Origin: Primulina eburnea
Taxonomy: Eukaryota > Streptophyta > Magnoliopsida > Lamiales > Gesneriaceae
Reading direction: 5' to 3'
Length of the DNA: 64,000 bases
Assembly (NCBI RefSeq): GCF_022965805.1
Contig: NC_133101.1
Coordinates: 20,617,054-20,681,053, forward strand
The translations under genes and the position numbers were made by a program. The notes beneath the pieces were generated by a model. That model had not been told where the DNA came from. It worked only from the letters and a program-made list of their open reading frames with translations, and made no database searches. Shown here piece after piece: positions 36,540 to 47,646 of the stretch (positions within the stretch are counted from its first letter, which is position 1; each line of letters begins with the position of its first letter).

Positions 36540-37782
36540 TGTAGTATCCCGATGCCTAATTTGAGTTAATTATTGGATTAATTATATTTCGGTGGGATCG
36601 GAAGGACCGAACAGAGTTCGGATCGTCCGAAGCGGGTTCGGATCGTCCGAAGAGGGTTCGAATCGTCCGAAGACAGGTGTCTGGACACGTGGAAGACATG
36701 CAGAGTTCGGATCGTCCGATCAGGGTTCGGATCGTCCGAAGACAGGTGTCTGGACACATGGAAGACATGCAAGGTTCGGATCGTCCGATCAGAGTTCGGA
36801 TCGTCCGAAGTGTGCCGGATCGGATCTTCCGAAGTGGATCGAATCTTCCGATCGTTGTCTATAAATAGAGGCGCGAGGTTTCACTTTTTACTCGCCAATT
36901 CCGAGTGTTCCAGAGCGTTTTAGTCGTTTCTGATGGGTTTCTAGTCTTTTCCCGAGGTTTAGGCACTAGCGGGGAGCTACTAGTCTTGTAGCGGAGCTGT
37001 GCTCTAGTTGGGAGCTAGCGGCATCAGTGGGCTGACTACGGACGCAGGCTTGATTCTAGGGCTGATTGCTGGGATCTACTGATTTGAGGTACGAAAGTAC
37101 TATCCGAGATAGCAGGATTGAGTATGCTTTACTATGTGTTGCATGTTTATATGTTGCATTATTATCTGTCATATGATGCATGGTTTATTATGCGGCATTT
37201 GCATAATCATGTTGAGCCTGATTATCTTTGAGATAGCCTGTTGAGAGGGTGCTCAGCCCTCGTTTGTTGTGGATGGTTGGACCCCGTTGGCCGACGGTGG
37301 TCAGGTCACCGGTATATCCACAGGTTTATTTTTGGTATGGGAGCCACCTCCTGGTGCGACGGCGCAGAGTGCTACATACCTTGACGTCATTTACCTGAGC
37401 AGTATTTCGTTATACCCAGATCCTGGTATCCAGTACATTTTGCATACATGCATGTCATAGTCTTGTATACTCATGCTTTCGGTGCTGAGCGTTTTATGCT
37501 CACGTCCTCGGTTTATCTCTGTTTTGGACACCCTATTCGATGGGGCAGGTCTCAGGTTGGGCGGTCCAGGAGGGAGTGGACAGGGAGCTGGCAGAGGTTG
37601 ACTTGTAGTTGTCAGTATTTGTTCTTGAATTTAGTTCGATCTGGTTGTTTAAGTATTTTTGTACTTTCAGATTCGATTGGGTTGTATTACTGTTTTTCCG
37701 CTGTTTACCTGATTCAGTTTTAATGTTAAATTTTGCATGCTTAAGTTCTGATTAGTAGGTGATTCTGGAACGGGTCACTACA
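36540..37782 (+). repeat. 5' LTR of element 2A (1243 bp)
   Basis: Starts TGTAGTATCCCGATGCC and ends ACGGGTCACTACA. It differs from the 3' LTR (42434-43676, same length) at only two positions by direct comparison: GATGCC against GTTGCC near the start, and GATCGAATC against GATCGGATC near 36841. TATAAATA lies at 36860-36867. Confidence 0.97.
36617..36858 (+). promoter_or_regulatory. Array of TTCGGATCGTCCGAA palindromes upstream of the 2A TATA box
   Basis: Near-perfect inverted repeats (arms TTCGGA/TCCGAA, 3-base centre) start at 36617, 36637, 36657, 36706, 36726, 36775 and 36795, with two CGGATCTTCCGA variants after them. Partners are 20 bp apart and groups repeat every 69 bp. The spacers contain GTGTCTGGACAC, and the first of them a G-box CACGTG at 36686-36691. 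The array ends just before TATAAATA. An identical array lies in the 3' LTR (42511-42752). Binding by a host factor is inferred. Confidence 0.8.
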
Positions 37783-37786
37783 TTTA

Positions 37787-37798
37787 TGGTATCAGAGC
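37787..37798 (+). other. Primer-binding site of 2A (tRNA-iMet)
   Basis: TGGTATCAGAGC lies four bases after the 5' LTR and is the standard complement to initiator Met tRNA in plant LTR elements. Confidence 0.95.
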
Positions 37799-37867
37799 AT
37801 GCATTAAGATTTTGGGATTAGGAACTGTTCTTTTGGGTTTAATCTCTAGTAACTTGTGTAGCTAGCG

Positions 37868-38879
37868 ATGTCTGGTTTTGACGACGATGCTAGTAGTCAT
37901 GGCAGCATTGGACGCTGGGGAGACCGCGACGATCGGGAGCGCCGCCGAGAGCATCGAGAACGTCGTCAACACCGTCGTGATGAGCCTCGGAGTTTTAGTA
38001 TGCATCGGTTCTTGCAGATGGGGCCGAAACCTCTTTCGGGCGGTGAGACTCCGGATGTTGCGGAGAACTGGCTCGAGAGGATGGAGAGCTGTTTCAAGAC
38101 TTTTCAGTGCTCGGCGGAGCAGCAGATTGATACCCTTGATTTCTTGCTGGAGGGTGGTGCGCGCAAGTGGTGGAGGTCTACCTCTGCACCGATAGTTCAG
38201 CGACAGGGTCGAGTTCTTTGGGCCGATTTCCGAGCCGCTTTCATGCTGCTTTACTTTCCGCCAGCTCTTCTGCAGACCAAGGCGATTGAGTTGATCAATC
38301 TGAAGCAGGGAAGTTTGTCTGTTGATGAGTATCAGCAGAAGTTCTTTGAGTTGCTTCCGTATGTTCCGCATGTCAGTGACAATGCTATGGCCAAGTATAA
38401 CCATTTTCTTCAGGGCCTCAATCAGGAGATTTATGATCGGGTTGTTGTCTGCGATGATCCGACATCGTATGAGGGTCTTGTGAATCGTTGTCGCCAGGCT
38501 GAGGGCAGTTTGCTGAGAGGTCGAGCCATGCAGTCTGCTCGTCCTACTAGTTCTTTGGGTCCCCGCGCCCAAGCATTCAAGAAGGCTGGATCTACTTCTT
38601 CTTCCTCTGGATCTGGAGGAATTCACCATTTTGGGAAGAAGAAGGGCCCGTGTCAGCATTGCGGGAAGGATCATCCGACGGAGCGTTGTCGCAAGGTTGC
38701 AGGGTGCTTGTTACAAGTGCGGTGAGATGGGCCACATGAAGAGAGATTGTCCACAGACGGGCGGAGGATCAGGATCTGGTTCTCAGGCTTCAGTTCATCA
38801 GAGGCCACAGCAGGGACAGTCTACTCAGGGTTCTAACCTCCGACCGCGTACTCAAGGGCAGGTCTTTGCTCTTAACTAG
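37868..38879 (+). pseudogene. Element 2A gag, frameshifted
   Basis: The start ATG opens MSGFDDDASSHGSIGRWGD, then the gag core with MGPKPLSGGETPD, WLERMESCFKTFQC, GGARKWWRSTSAPIV, YFPPALLQTKAIELINL and FLQGLNQEIYDRVV. It ends with a Cys/His pair: first C-Q-H-C-G-K-D-H-P-T-E-R-C (CX2CX3HX4C, one residue short of the classic spacing), then C-Y-K-C-G-E-M-G-H-M-K-R-D-C (CX2CX4HX4C). One extra base near 38700 shifts the frame between the two knuckles, and a TAG at 38877-38879 stops translation before protease. The protein forms the virus-like particle and binds RNA. Confidence 0.92.
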
Positions 38880-41800
38880 GATCAGGCGGCTGAGGAGAAC
38901 GAGAGAGTTATCGCAGGTGTGTTTTTATTATGTGGATTACCTGCTTACGTTCTCATTGACACTGGTGCATCTCATTCATTCATATCTGCGAGATTTGCTA
39001 AGCGTCATAAGTTACCTTTCACTTCTTTGGACGTGGTGGTATCTGTTTCCACGCCGATGGGTCATTCGGTGCTAGCTAAACGTCTAGTTTTGGGTTGTCC
39101 TCTAGAGTTTGAGGGTAATGTTTTAACTGCTAATTTGATGATTCTTGTGATGGAGGATTTTGATTGCATTCTGGGAATAGATGTGCTGACTGTGTTTAGA
39201 GCTACTGTGGACTGTTATCAGAAGTTTGTGCAGTTTCGTCCAGTTGAGGGCGACAGTTGGTTTTTCTATGGAGAGGGAGCGCGACCCCCGATGCCTGTGG
39301 TTTCTGCTCTGAAAGCCTGTCGTGCTTTAGAGTCGGGCGGGGAAGGCTACCTTATCTATGCTATTGATTCGTCCGCAGATAGTGTCGGTATCAGTGACAT
39401 TCCAGTGGTTTGCGATTTTCCGGATGTTTTTCCCGAGGAGATTCCTGGTTTTCCTCCCGTTCGGGAAGTAGATTTCGGCATTGATTTTGCCAGGCACGGC
39501 ACCAATCTCTAGAGCTCCTTATCGTTTAGCTCCATCGGAAATGCAAGAATTGAAACAGCAGTTGCAGGATCTTCTTGACAAGGGGTATATTCGACCCAGT
39601 GTGTCCCCGTGGGGAGCACCAGTTCTTTTTGTCAAAAAGAAGGATGGTTCTATGCGGCTCTGCATAGATTATCGACAGTTGAATCGTGCGACGATAAAGA
39701 ATAAGTATCCGTTGCCACGGATTGATGATTTATTTGATCAACTGCAAGGTACCTCTGTGTATTCCAAGATTGATTTAAGGTCTGGTTATCATCAGCTTCG
39801 AGTTCATCAGGGAGATATATCGAAGACTGCATTCAGGACCCGGTATGGGCATTATGAGTTTCTGGTTATGCCTTTTGGGGTGACGAATGCACCAGCAGTT
39901 TTTATGGACCTGATGAATCGGGTATTTCGGGATTTCTTGGATAAGTTTGTTGTGGTGTTTATAGATGATATCTTAATCTATTCGCATGATCAGCAAGAAC
40001 ACGTACAACACTTAAGGATTATTTTACAGACACTTCGCGAGAATCAGCTTTATGCGAAGTTGAGTAAATGTGAGTTTTGGATTGACAGGGTTGTATTCCT
40101 TGGTCATGTCATTTCTAGCGAGGGAGTTTCAGTTGACCCAAGCAAGGTGGAAGCGGTATTGAACTGGTCGCGTCCGACGACAGTAGCCGAGATCCGCAGT
40201 TTTCTGGGATTGGCTGGGTATTATCGCCGTTTCATTGTCAACTTCTCTCAGATTGCTAAGCCACTCACTCAACTCACTCGGAAAGATGTTTCATTTGAGT
40301 GGACATCAGAGTGCGAAGAGAGTTTCTTGGAACTTCGCAGACGTTTGACATCTGCGCCTGTTTTGGCTTTACCGTCTGGATCTGGTGGTTTCAGTGTTTA
40401 CACCGATGCCTCTTTACAGGGACTAGGGTGTGTTCTGATGCAGAATGAGCATGTGATTGCTTATGCGTCGAGACAGTTAAAGCCTCATGAAGAAAACTAT
40501 CCTGTTCATGATCTGGAATTAGCAGCGATCGTTTTTGCTTTGAAAATCTGGCGCCATTATCTGTATGGTGAGCGATTTGAGATCTTCACTGATCATAAGA
40601 GTTTGAAGTATCTGTTCACTCAGGCTGAGTTGAACATGCGTCAGCGTCGTTGGATGGATCTACTCAAGGATTACGATTGTGAGATCAAGTATCATCCAGG
40701 ATCTGCGAATCTCACGGCCGATGCTCTTAGTCGCAAGGTGAGGTTATCTGCTCTTCAGACTTGTGCTGTATCTGGGATTATTCAGGATTTCTGTTCGATG
40801 GGATTCAATTGTAAGCATCGGAAGGGAACAGAGAGTATCCGTATAGCTACTATTTTGTCCGAGCCAGTTTTGTATTCTCGGATTAGAGATGCTCAGATGT
40901 CTGATTCTAAGGTTCAGAAATTAGCTCGGTTGGCTGATAGAGATAATACTTCTGGATTCCACTATCAGTCCGAGGGTCTTTTGTGCTTATCTGGTCGTGT
41001 TGTTGTACCGGAAGATGACACTTTGAGGGAGGAGATTTTGTCCCAAGCTCATCGTAGCAAGTTGAGTGTTCATCCGGGGAGCAACAAGATGTATAAAGAT
41101 TTGAGGACTCGATTTTGGTGGAAAGGTATGAAACGTAATGTTTATCAATATGTCTCCAAGTGCCTAGTCTGTCAGCAGGTGAAGGCTGAGTATCGACGAC
41201 CCGGAGGTTTGTTACAGAATCTTCCTATTCCGGAGTGGAAGTGGGAGCATATCACGATGGACTTCGTGACTCACTTGCCTATGTCTGTGGGGAATAGAGA
41301 TGCTATCTGGGTGGTATTGGATCGACTTACTAAGTCTGCCCATTTTCTTCCGTATAACAGAGATTTCACTTTCGATCGGATGGCACGGTTGTACATTCAA
41401 GAGATTGTACGGTTTCATGGTGTGCCCGTGAGTATCGTTAGTGACAGAGATCCTCGATTTACATCTAGATTTTGGGGCAGCTTTCAGCAAGCTTTGGGCA
41501 CTACCTTGAGTTTGAGTACTGCATATCACCCAGAGACTGACGGTCAGTCAGAGAGGACTATTCGTACTCTTGAGGATATGTTGAGATCTTGTGTGATGGA
41601 TTTCGGGCCAGCTTGGCAGGATCATCTGCCGCTGATAGAGTTTGCATACAACAACAGTTTTCATAGGAGTATTGGTATGTCTCCGTTTGAAGCATTGTAT
41701 GGTCGACGTTGTCGTACTCCTCTGTTCTGGGAAGAAGTCGGAGAACGACAGGTCGAGGGTCCAGAATTGATTCAGCAGGCCATGGACAAAGTTCTTGTGA

Positions 41801-42294
41801 TCAAACAGCGGATTAAGACTGCTCAGGATCGACAAGCGAGTTATGCGAACACCAAGCGCAGACCTCTTCATTTTGATGCAGGCGAGAAAGTGTTTCTCAA
41901 GGTATCACCTTTTCGGAGGATTCTGAGATTTGGACTCAAGGGTAAGCTATCTCCGAGATTCATTGGTCCTTTTGAGATCTTAGAATGTGTGGGAGATTTG
42001 GCCTACAGATTAGCTTTGCCACCGTATCTATCTAGTGTTCACAATGTGTTTCATGTGTCCTTGTTGAGACGATACGTAGCGGATGAGTCTCATGTTTTGC
42101 ATCCGACAGAAGTTCAGCTGAATCCGGATTTGTCTTTTGTGGAAAGACCGGATTCGATCTTAGACCGGAAGGATAAGGTACTGCGGAATAAGACTATTTC
42201 TCTTGTCTTAGTGCAGTGGCAGCGCCGAGGTACTGAAGAAGCTACTTGGGAACTAGAGAGTCGCATGCGGTCAGAGCATCCAGAGTTGTTCTAG
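38880..42294 (+). pseudogene. Element 2A pol: protease, RT, RNase H, integrase, chromodomain-like end
   Basis: Protease motif L-I-D-T-G-A-S lies near 38955. A two-base loss near 39490 shifts the frame before RT. The 937-codon frame 39481-42294 is then open. It holds RT with [20 protein letters not shown] and the catalytic F-I-D-D (Asp162/163 of that frame), RNase H around [10 protein letters not shown], the integrase HHCC finger ending CLVCQQVK, and the D-D-E triad at Asp594, Asp655 and Glu691 with 35 residues between the last two. The end [13 protein letters not shown] then [15 protein letters not shown] is the chromodomain-like part that may guide insertion to heterochromatin. The enzyme parts look intact, but the earlier shift and stop prevent a normal Gag-Pol. 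Confidence 0.93.
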
Positions 42295-42421
42295 TTGTAG
42301 TATTTTCAATTATGATTGTAATTTCAGTTGTGCTTTCAGTTGTAATTCATTCTTAAGTTGAATGTATTGTTGTTCAGAATTGTCATTCTTCAGACTCGAT
42401 TTCGCGGACGAAATCCTTTTT

Positions 42422-42433
42422 AGGGGGGGAGAA
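42422..42433 (+). other. Polypurine tract of 2A
   Basis: AGGGGGGGAGAA directly precedes the TG of the 3' LTR. Confidence 0.92.
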
Positions 42434-43676
42434 TGTAGTATCCCGTTGCCTAATTTGAGTTAATTATTGGATTAATTATATTTCGGTGGGATCGGAAGGA
42501 CCGAACAGAGTTCGGATCGTCCGAAGCGGGTTCGGATCGTCCGAAGAGGGTTCGAATCGTCCGAAGACAGGTGTCTGGACACGTGGAAGACATGCAGAGT
42601 TCGGATCGTCCGATCAGGGTTCGGATCGTCCGAAGACAGGTGTCTGGACACATGGAAGACATGCAAGGTTCGGATCGTCCGATCAGAGTTCGGATCGTCC
42701 GAAGTGTGCCGGATCGGATCTTCCGAAGTGGATCGGATCTTCCGATCGTTGTCTATAAATAGAGGCGCGAGGTTTCACTTTTTACTCGCCAATTCCGAGT
42801 GTTCCAGAGCGTTTTAGTCGTTTCTGATGGGTTTCTAGTCTTTTCCCGAGGTTTAGGCACTAGCGGGGAGCTACTAGTCTTGTAGCGGAGCTGTGCTCTA
42901 GTTGGGAGCTAGCGGCATCAGTGGGCTGACTACGGACGCAGGCTTGATTCTAGGGCTGATTGCTGGGATCTACTGATTTGAGGTACGAAAGTACTATCCG
43001 AGATAGCAGGATTGAGTATGCTTTACTATGTGTTGCATGTTTATATGTTGCATTATTATCTGTCATATGATGCATGGTTTATTATGCGGCATTTGCATAA
43101 TCATGTTGAGCCTGATTATCTTTGAGATAGCCTGTTGAGAGGGTGCTCAGCCCTCGTTTGTTGTGGATGGTTGGACCCCGTTGGCCGACGGTGGTCAGGT
43201 CACCGGTATATCCACAGGTTTATTTTTGGTATGGGAGCCACCTCCTGGTGCGACGGCGCAGAGTGCTACATACCTTGACGTCATTTACCTGAGCAGTATT
43301 TCGTTATACCCAGATCCTGGTATCCAGTACATTTTGCATACATGCATGTCATAGTCTTGTATACTCATGCTTTCGGTGCTGAGCGTTTTATGCTCACGTC
43401 CTCGGTTTATCTCTGTTTTGGACACCCTATTCGATGGGGCAGGTCTCAGGTTGGGCGGTCCAGGAGGGAGTGGACAGGGAGCTGGCAGAGGTTGACTTGT
43501 AGTTGTCAGTATTTGTTCTTGAATTTAGTTCGATCTGGTTGTTTAAGTATTTTTGTACTTTCAGATTCGATTGGGTTGTATTACTGTTTTTCCGCTGTTT
43601 ACCTGATTCAGTTTTAATGTTAAATTTTGCATGCTTAAGTTCTGATTAGTAGGTGATTCTGGAACGGGTCACTACA
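42434..43676 (+). repeat. 3' LTR of element 2A (1243 bp)
   Basis: Starts TGTAGTATCCCGTTGCC and ends GGTCACTACA, followed by the TAGGT target duplication. TATAAATA is at 42754-42761. Confidence 0.97.
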
Positions 43677-45668
43677 TAGGTTGGATTGGTGGGGGCACGG
43701 CTGGTAGAGCCCTAGGCTAACTAGGAGTCCTAGTGCAACTAGGATACACTCATACACATATGCACGCAATCGGGCTTAGGAGAAAGGGGTTTTTGGTCAG
43801 ACCAGGGCTACTTCTATGGGCTGGGCTTGGTCAGTAGGGTTCCTAGGTGGGTTGGCTTGGGTTTGGCTCGAGCGTGGCTCGAGTATTTTGGGAGATGCCT
43901 CGGTGTGTTTCCTATAAGGGTCAATTTCAAAAATAATAAGACTAAAATTGAAACCATGGGTCACGGGTGTGGTTCATGGCTCACAAGGGTTGAATAAATA
44001 ATAAAAATGTTATGTTTAAAATTTGGAAGAAAATAATGAGTTTTGGATTTATCCGGGATTTAATCGCCGCACGAAATGCTAATTAAAGAATTAATTAAAA
44101 CGCCTAGTTTTATGCGGAATAAAATTATGGAAAATTTAATTTAAGCTTAAATAATTATTTGGAACATGTTAGAGTCAATGAAATTAATAAAAAATCAAAT
44201 TCGAGGATTTTTACGTATAGAGGTAAAACAGTAATTTTTCACTTAGAAAATTAGTAAACGTCATGACAGTGTCCTGAATGTTATGCTAATATGATTATTT
44301 TAAATGTTAATGAATTTTTATATGTTAAAAAATGTTTATTTTAAATGTTTATGATTTAATATGTTAAAATGTTAATTTTAAATGTTTACGGATTTTTATG
44401 AGTTAATATGTTAAAATGTTTATTTTAAATGTTTTTGAATTTTTATATGATAAAATATTTATTTTAAAATTTTTAGGGATTTTTATGTCAAATGTTTATT
44501 TTAATTGTTTATGAAATTTTTGATGAAACGATAACATTAAAAGACATGCTGCATGCTTGATTTAAAAGAAAAACGTTATATGGATGTTTAATTTTATAAA
44601 TTGATGAGAATACGAAACGTTGAAGGAAGTGAAGTAATTGTGACTAATACGATGATATATTGGAGATATTGTGAGGGCGAAGATCTCAGTGAGAGCCCGA
44701 CGATCGTATTTTTATTGATACGAATACGATGATACGAATGGAGATATCGTGAGGGAAAATGCCCTCATAGGGAGCCCGTTTCTGGTAAAAGGCCCCAGAA
44801 GAAGCCCGACGATCGTATTTCCAATTACATGACATGTTAATATGTAAGGCCAAGGCTCAGTTGACGGTGAGAGTGTCGCTGATGTCCCCGCCACCTAGTA
44901 ATGTGGTTACATGTAGATGAATCCATCGCCAAATACGAAAGTCACAATTAACGATCTGAATTCAACGAAAACGAATATGAATATGAATATGTTGATACGA
45001 ATATGAATATGTATATGGATATAAATATGAATATGCATATGTTTATGATGAATATGTATATGTTTATGTTGATATGACCATGTTTACGAAAATATTTATG
45101 AAAAAGATGATGCATCATTAAGAAAATATTTTTATTTAAGGTTTATGCTTCTTCATGAAAATGATTTTAAGTACAAGTATTTTTACGGTGCATGTGATCT
45201 GTATATGTAATACTTGTTATCAAGATTATGGTGTGTTGAGTCTTTAGACACTAGGTGTGATTGATGCAGGTGATTATGATATTAATAATAATGGAGGTCT
45301 TGATGGTTGACTTTGCTGGACTGAAGGTGTACATAACTCGAGGACCGACGCTAGTTTTCCACACTAGTTATGATTTATGATTTCAAGATTATGTTAAGGA
45401 TATTTTCTGACTTTCATTATGTTTATGAGTGGTTTTGAGAGGTTATAGTATGAGCTATACTTTTCAAATAATGTTTTTAGGTTTGGTAAAACGTTTTACG
45501 ATTATATGATTCCAACTATTTTTCTTTGATTTTCAAATGTTAGTTGGTTGTTTTATTTTTAAAATGGTGTCAATGTATTTTAAAGTATATATATGTATAT
45601 TTCGAATTATCGAGATTAAGGAGAAAAAAAATTAGCACGTTTTAAGAAAACGAGTAGTGGACGTTTCA

Positions 45669-47274
45669 ATGTAAGTGATTGTGTGAGGATTTAATCCATT
45701 ACACCGTATTTATATCTCAAATATATCCTCACACATTGGGTTTGCTTTCATTCCAGCTCATTTCTTCGTGTAGGTTGTATGATGATATCAGACTTGCTTA
45801 TTTCAGTCTGCACAAAACTCGTATCTTAATTGTCATTTATCAGCATCTTACACTTCGCTTCAGACTTTGACTTGTGAATATAGTTTGTATATCATCGTCT
45901 TAGCTTCGTAACACATACTATATTGTTTCATTTGTATTGCCGAACTTATCTATAAGGTCCAAAAATACGATAACGTAATCCAACAGCATGCAAATATAAG
46001 GAAAATGGAAAATAGCTAATTAAATGGTTTTAACGGTATGAATTAATTATGATGCACATGATTACACGTTGAAAATATGGTCTTCTGTTAGAATGCATAA
46101 AACTGTGTTTTAAAGGTTATTTGAGACACGGTCGAGGAATGGAGACTGGGGACCATATAAAGGAAAATATTTTTATTAAATAATTATTTATAAATTTTTA
46201 ATTTAGGGTCCTAGGGTGGTCAACTAGGTGCTGGTCGGGTTGCTTGAGGGCTAGGGTCAAAGCTTGCATGGCCATATAGACTAGGGTTTTGAAAATAGGG
46301 GCAAAGTGTTCAGTAGCTGTCCTAGGTTGTTCAAAGGCTTTAATGGGCTTGAATTGGGTTGTATAAGGTTTAGTTATGTGTTAATAAGCTTTGGTTGAAA
46401 TTTGGTGAAGTTTGGTTAAGTTTTGAGTCAATACGAGTCAAAATCCGGGATGTATGTTTAAGTTTAAAAACGAATTGGGAAATTAGTTGAGAAACGTAAG
46501 ATTACGTCTAAGAAATATTTATGAGTGTATTTTAAGGTGATAAGATAAGTTTGGAATGATTTGGATTGTCGTTTTAAGGTCTAAGTATAATTATGGAAAG
46601 TTAGGGTTTCACGAGTAAAACAGACATTTTACACTTGAAAAATGTTAGACGTCCTGACAGTGCACTGAATGCTATAAATAATGTTAATATATTTATTTTA
46701 AATGTTTATGAAATTTTATAATGAAACGTTAATGCTAAAAGACATGTTCCATGATTGGTTTAAAAGAAAAATGATTTATATATGCATGAATTTTTATAAG
46801 TGATGGAAATATGAAAAGTTGAAGGAGGTGAATTGATTGTGATTAATATGATGATACGATGATATGCAAGGCCAAGACTCAATTGACGGGTGAGAGTATT
46901 GCTGATTTCCCCGCCGCCCGGTACCGTGATAATACGTAGATGGATCCGTCGACCTAGCTAATACGAAAGTCACAATTGAGGATCTGAATTCAATAAAAAG
47001 GAAAACTTATACGTATATGATGAAAGAAAATATGATATGATATGTTCAAAGGAAATGTTAAAGTTTATGTTCATGAAAAGTTATTTTAAGTAAAAGTATT
47101 TTCACTGTTGCATGTGGATGTATATGTGTAACTTCACACTTAAGTAAATATGTTAGAAACATAATAATAAGTTTTGTTATCATCAAAATCAATATTACTT
47201 GTGTTTCTCAATCCAACAATATCATCTTTTTTTATGATGAAAAAACTTGGATAATCAATTATTTCAACTGACAT
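45669..47274. repeat. Partial, diverged copy of the 34952-45668 LTR family and flanking DNA
   Basis: 45950-47150 repeats parts of the long LTR in the same order. TTTTAAAGG..ATT then GAGGAATGGAGA matches near 35120. The CAATTGACGG..GAGAGT..GCTGAT..CCCCGCC block at about 46870 matches 44855-44895. Neither end could be fixed. No gene is seen. Confidence 0.6.
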
Positions 47275-47646
47275 ATTTAGGGATAATCATTGAGCTACAA
47301 TAACTATTTTCTTGAAAATGAATATCGATGAATTAAATCGAGTTTGGTTTAAAACCAAGCGAAAGACACTCAAAATAATCCTTCGTATAAACTGATCGAA
47401 TATTTTGTAAAGTATTTAAAATATATGCAAGTTGAATAAGTAAAAAAAAACATTTTGGTTGAAGCATTTTTATCTAACAATTGATATGCAATATTTTGAT
47501 ATTTAAAATATACATAATATGTTTCGACGATACGCCTTAAAATAGTATAAATGATAAGTAAATAAATAGAGATAAATTTGTTTCTCAATGTTAGGAAATT
47601 ATCAACTCCTACGTCACCTTTTCTTCCTCTTAAGAATCACTAGAAG
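47275..47646 (+). repeat. Dispersed repeat, copy 2
   Basis: Matches 34345-34730. It is cut at CACTAGAAG by the LTR beginning at 47647; copy 1 continues past this point with ACTTTGATTTATAC. Confidence 0.75.

Larger units (their letters stand above)
36540..43676 (+). mobile_element. Complete Tekay/Del-like chromovirus 2A with target duplication
   Basis: The order is 5' LTR, tRNA-iMet primer site, gag, protease, reverse transcriptase, RNase H, integrase, chromodomain-like end, polypurine tract, 3' LTR. A perfect 5-bp target duplication TAGGT flanks it (36535-36539 and 43677-43681). It sits inside the long LTR 34952-45668. The near identical LTRs show a recent insertion, yet gag-pol has three reading-frame defects. 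The same family as 2B (55305). Confidence 0.97.
34952..45668 (+). mobile_element. Long LTR (about 3.6 kb net), probably solo, interrupted by element 2A
   Basis: Starts TGTGATGCCCCGAAATCCG and ends GAGTAGTGGACGTTTCA. Flanks are ATGTC and ATGTA, a 4 of 5 match for an old target duplication. Removing 2A and one TAGGT leaves about 3.57 kb of continuous non-coding DNA. Inside are repeated AGTCCTAG words (35870-36370 and 43700-43850), a repeated GAGCCCGACGATCGTATTT segment (44690-44820) and an AT-rich right half. Since no gag or pol of its own is seen, it is best read as a solo LTR of a chromovirus-like element. A partial related copy lies at 45950-47150. Confidence 0.65.

Noticed and set aside
36617..36858. 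CRISPR-like regular repeats
   Set aside because: The units are 15-bp palindromes with repeated rather than unique spacers, in a plant LTR. There are no cas genes.
36592..36868. ORFs of 60-90 codons on both strands in the LTRs (also 42486-42762 and 55343-55627)
   Set aside because: They arise from the TTCGGATCGTCCGAA repeat array, are low-complexity repeats of S-D-R-P or R-T-I-R type, and lie in the promoter part of LTRs.
37269..37723. 63- and 91-codon ORFs, identical at 43163-43617
   Set aside because: They lie in the LTRs of 2A and are duplicated only because LTRs are. The 2B LTR does not keep them as a matching frame.
37862..38674. 270-codon minus-strand ORF
   Set aside because: It is antisense to 2A gag and shows no independent similarity.
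38690..39500. Programmed frameshift or stop readthrough between gag and pol of 2A
   Set aside because: Related copies E3 and 2B have continuous frames at the equivalent sites, so the shifts look like mutations rather than recoding signals.
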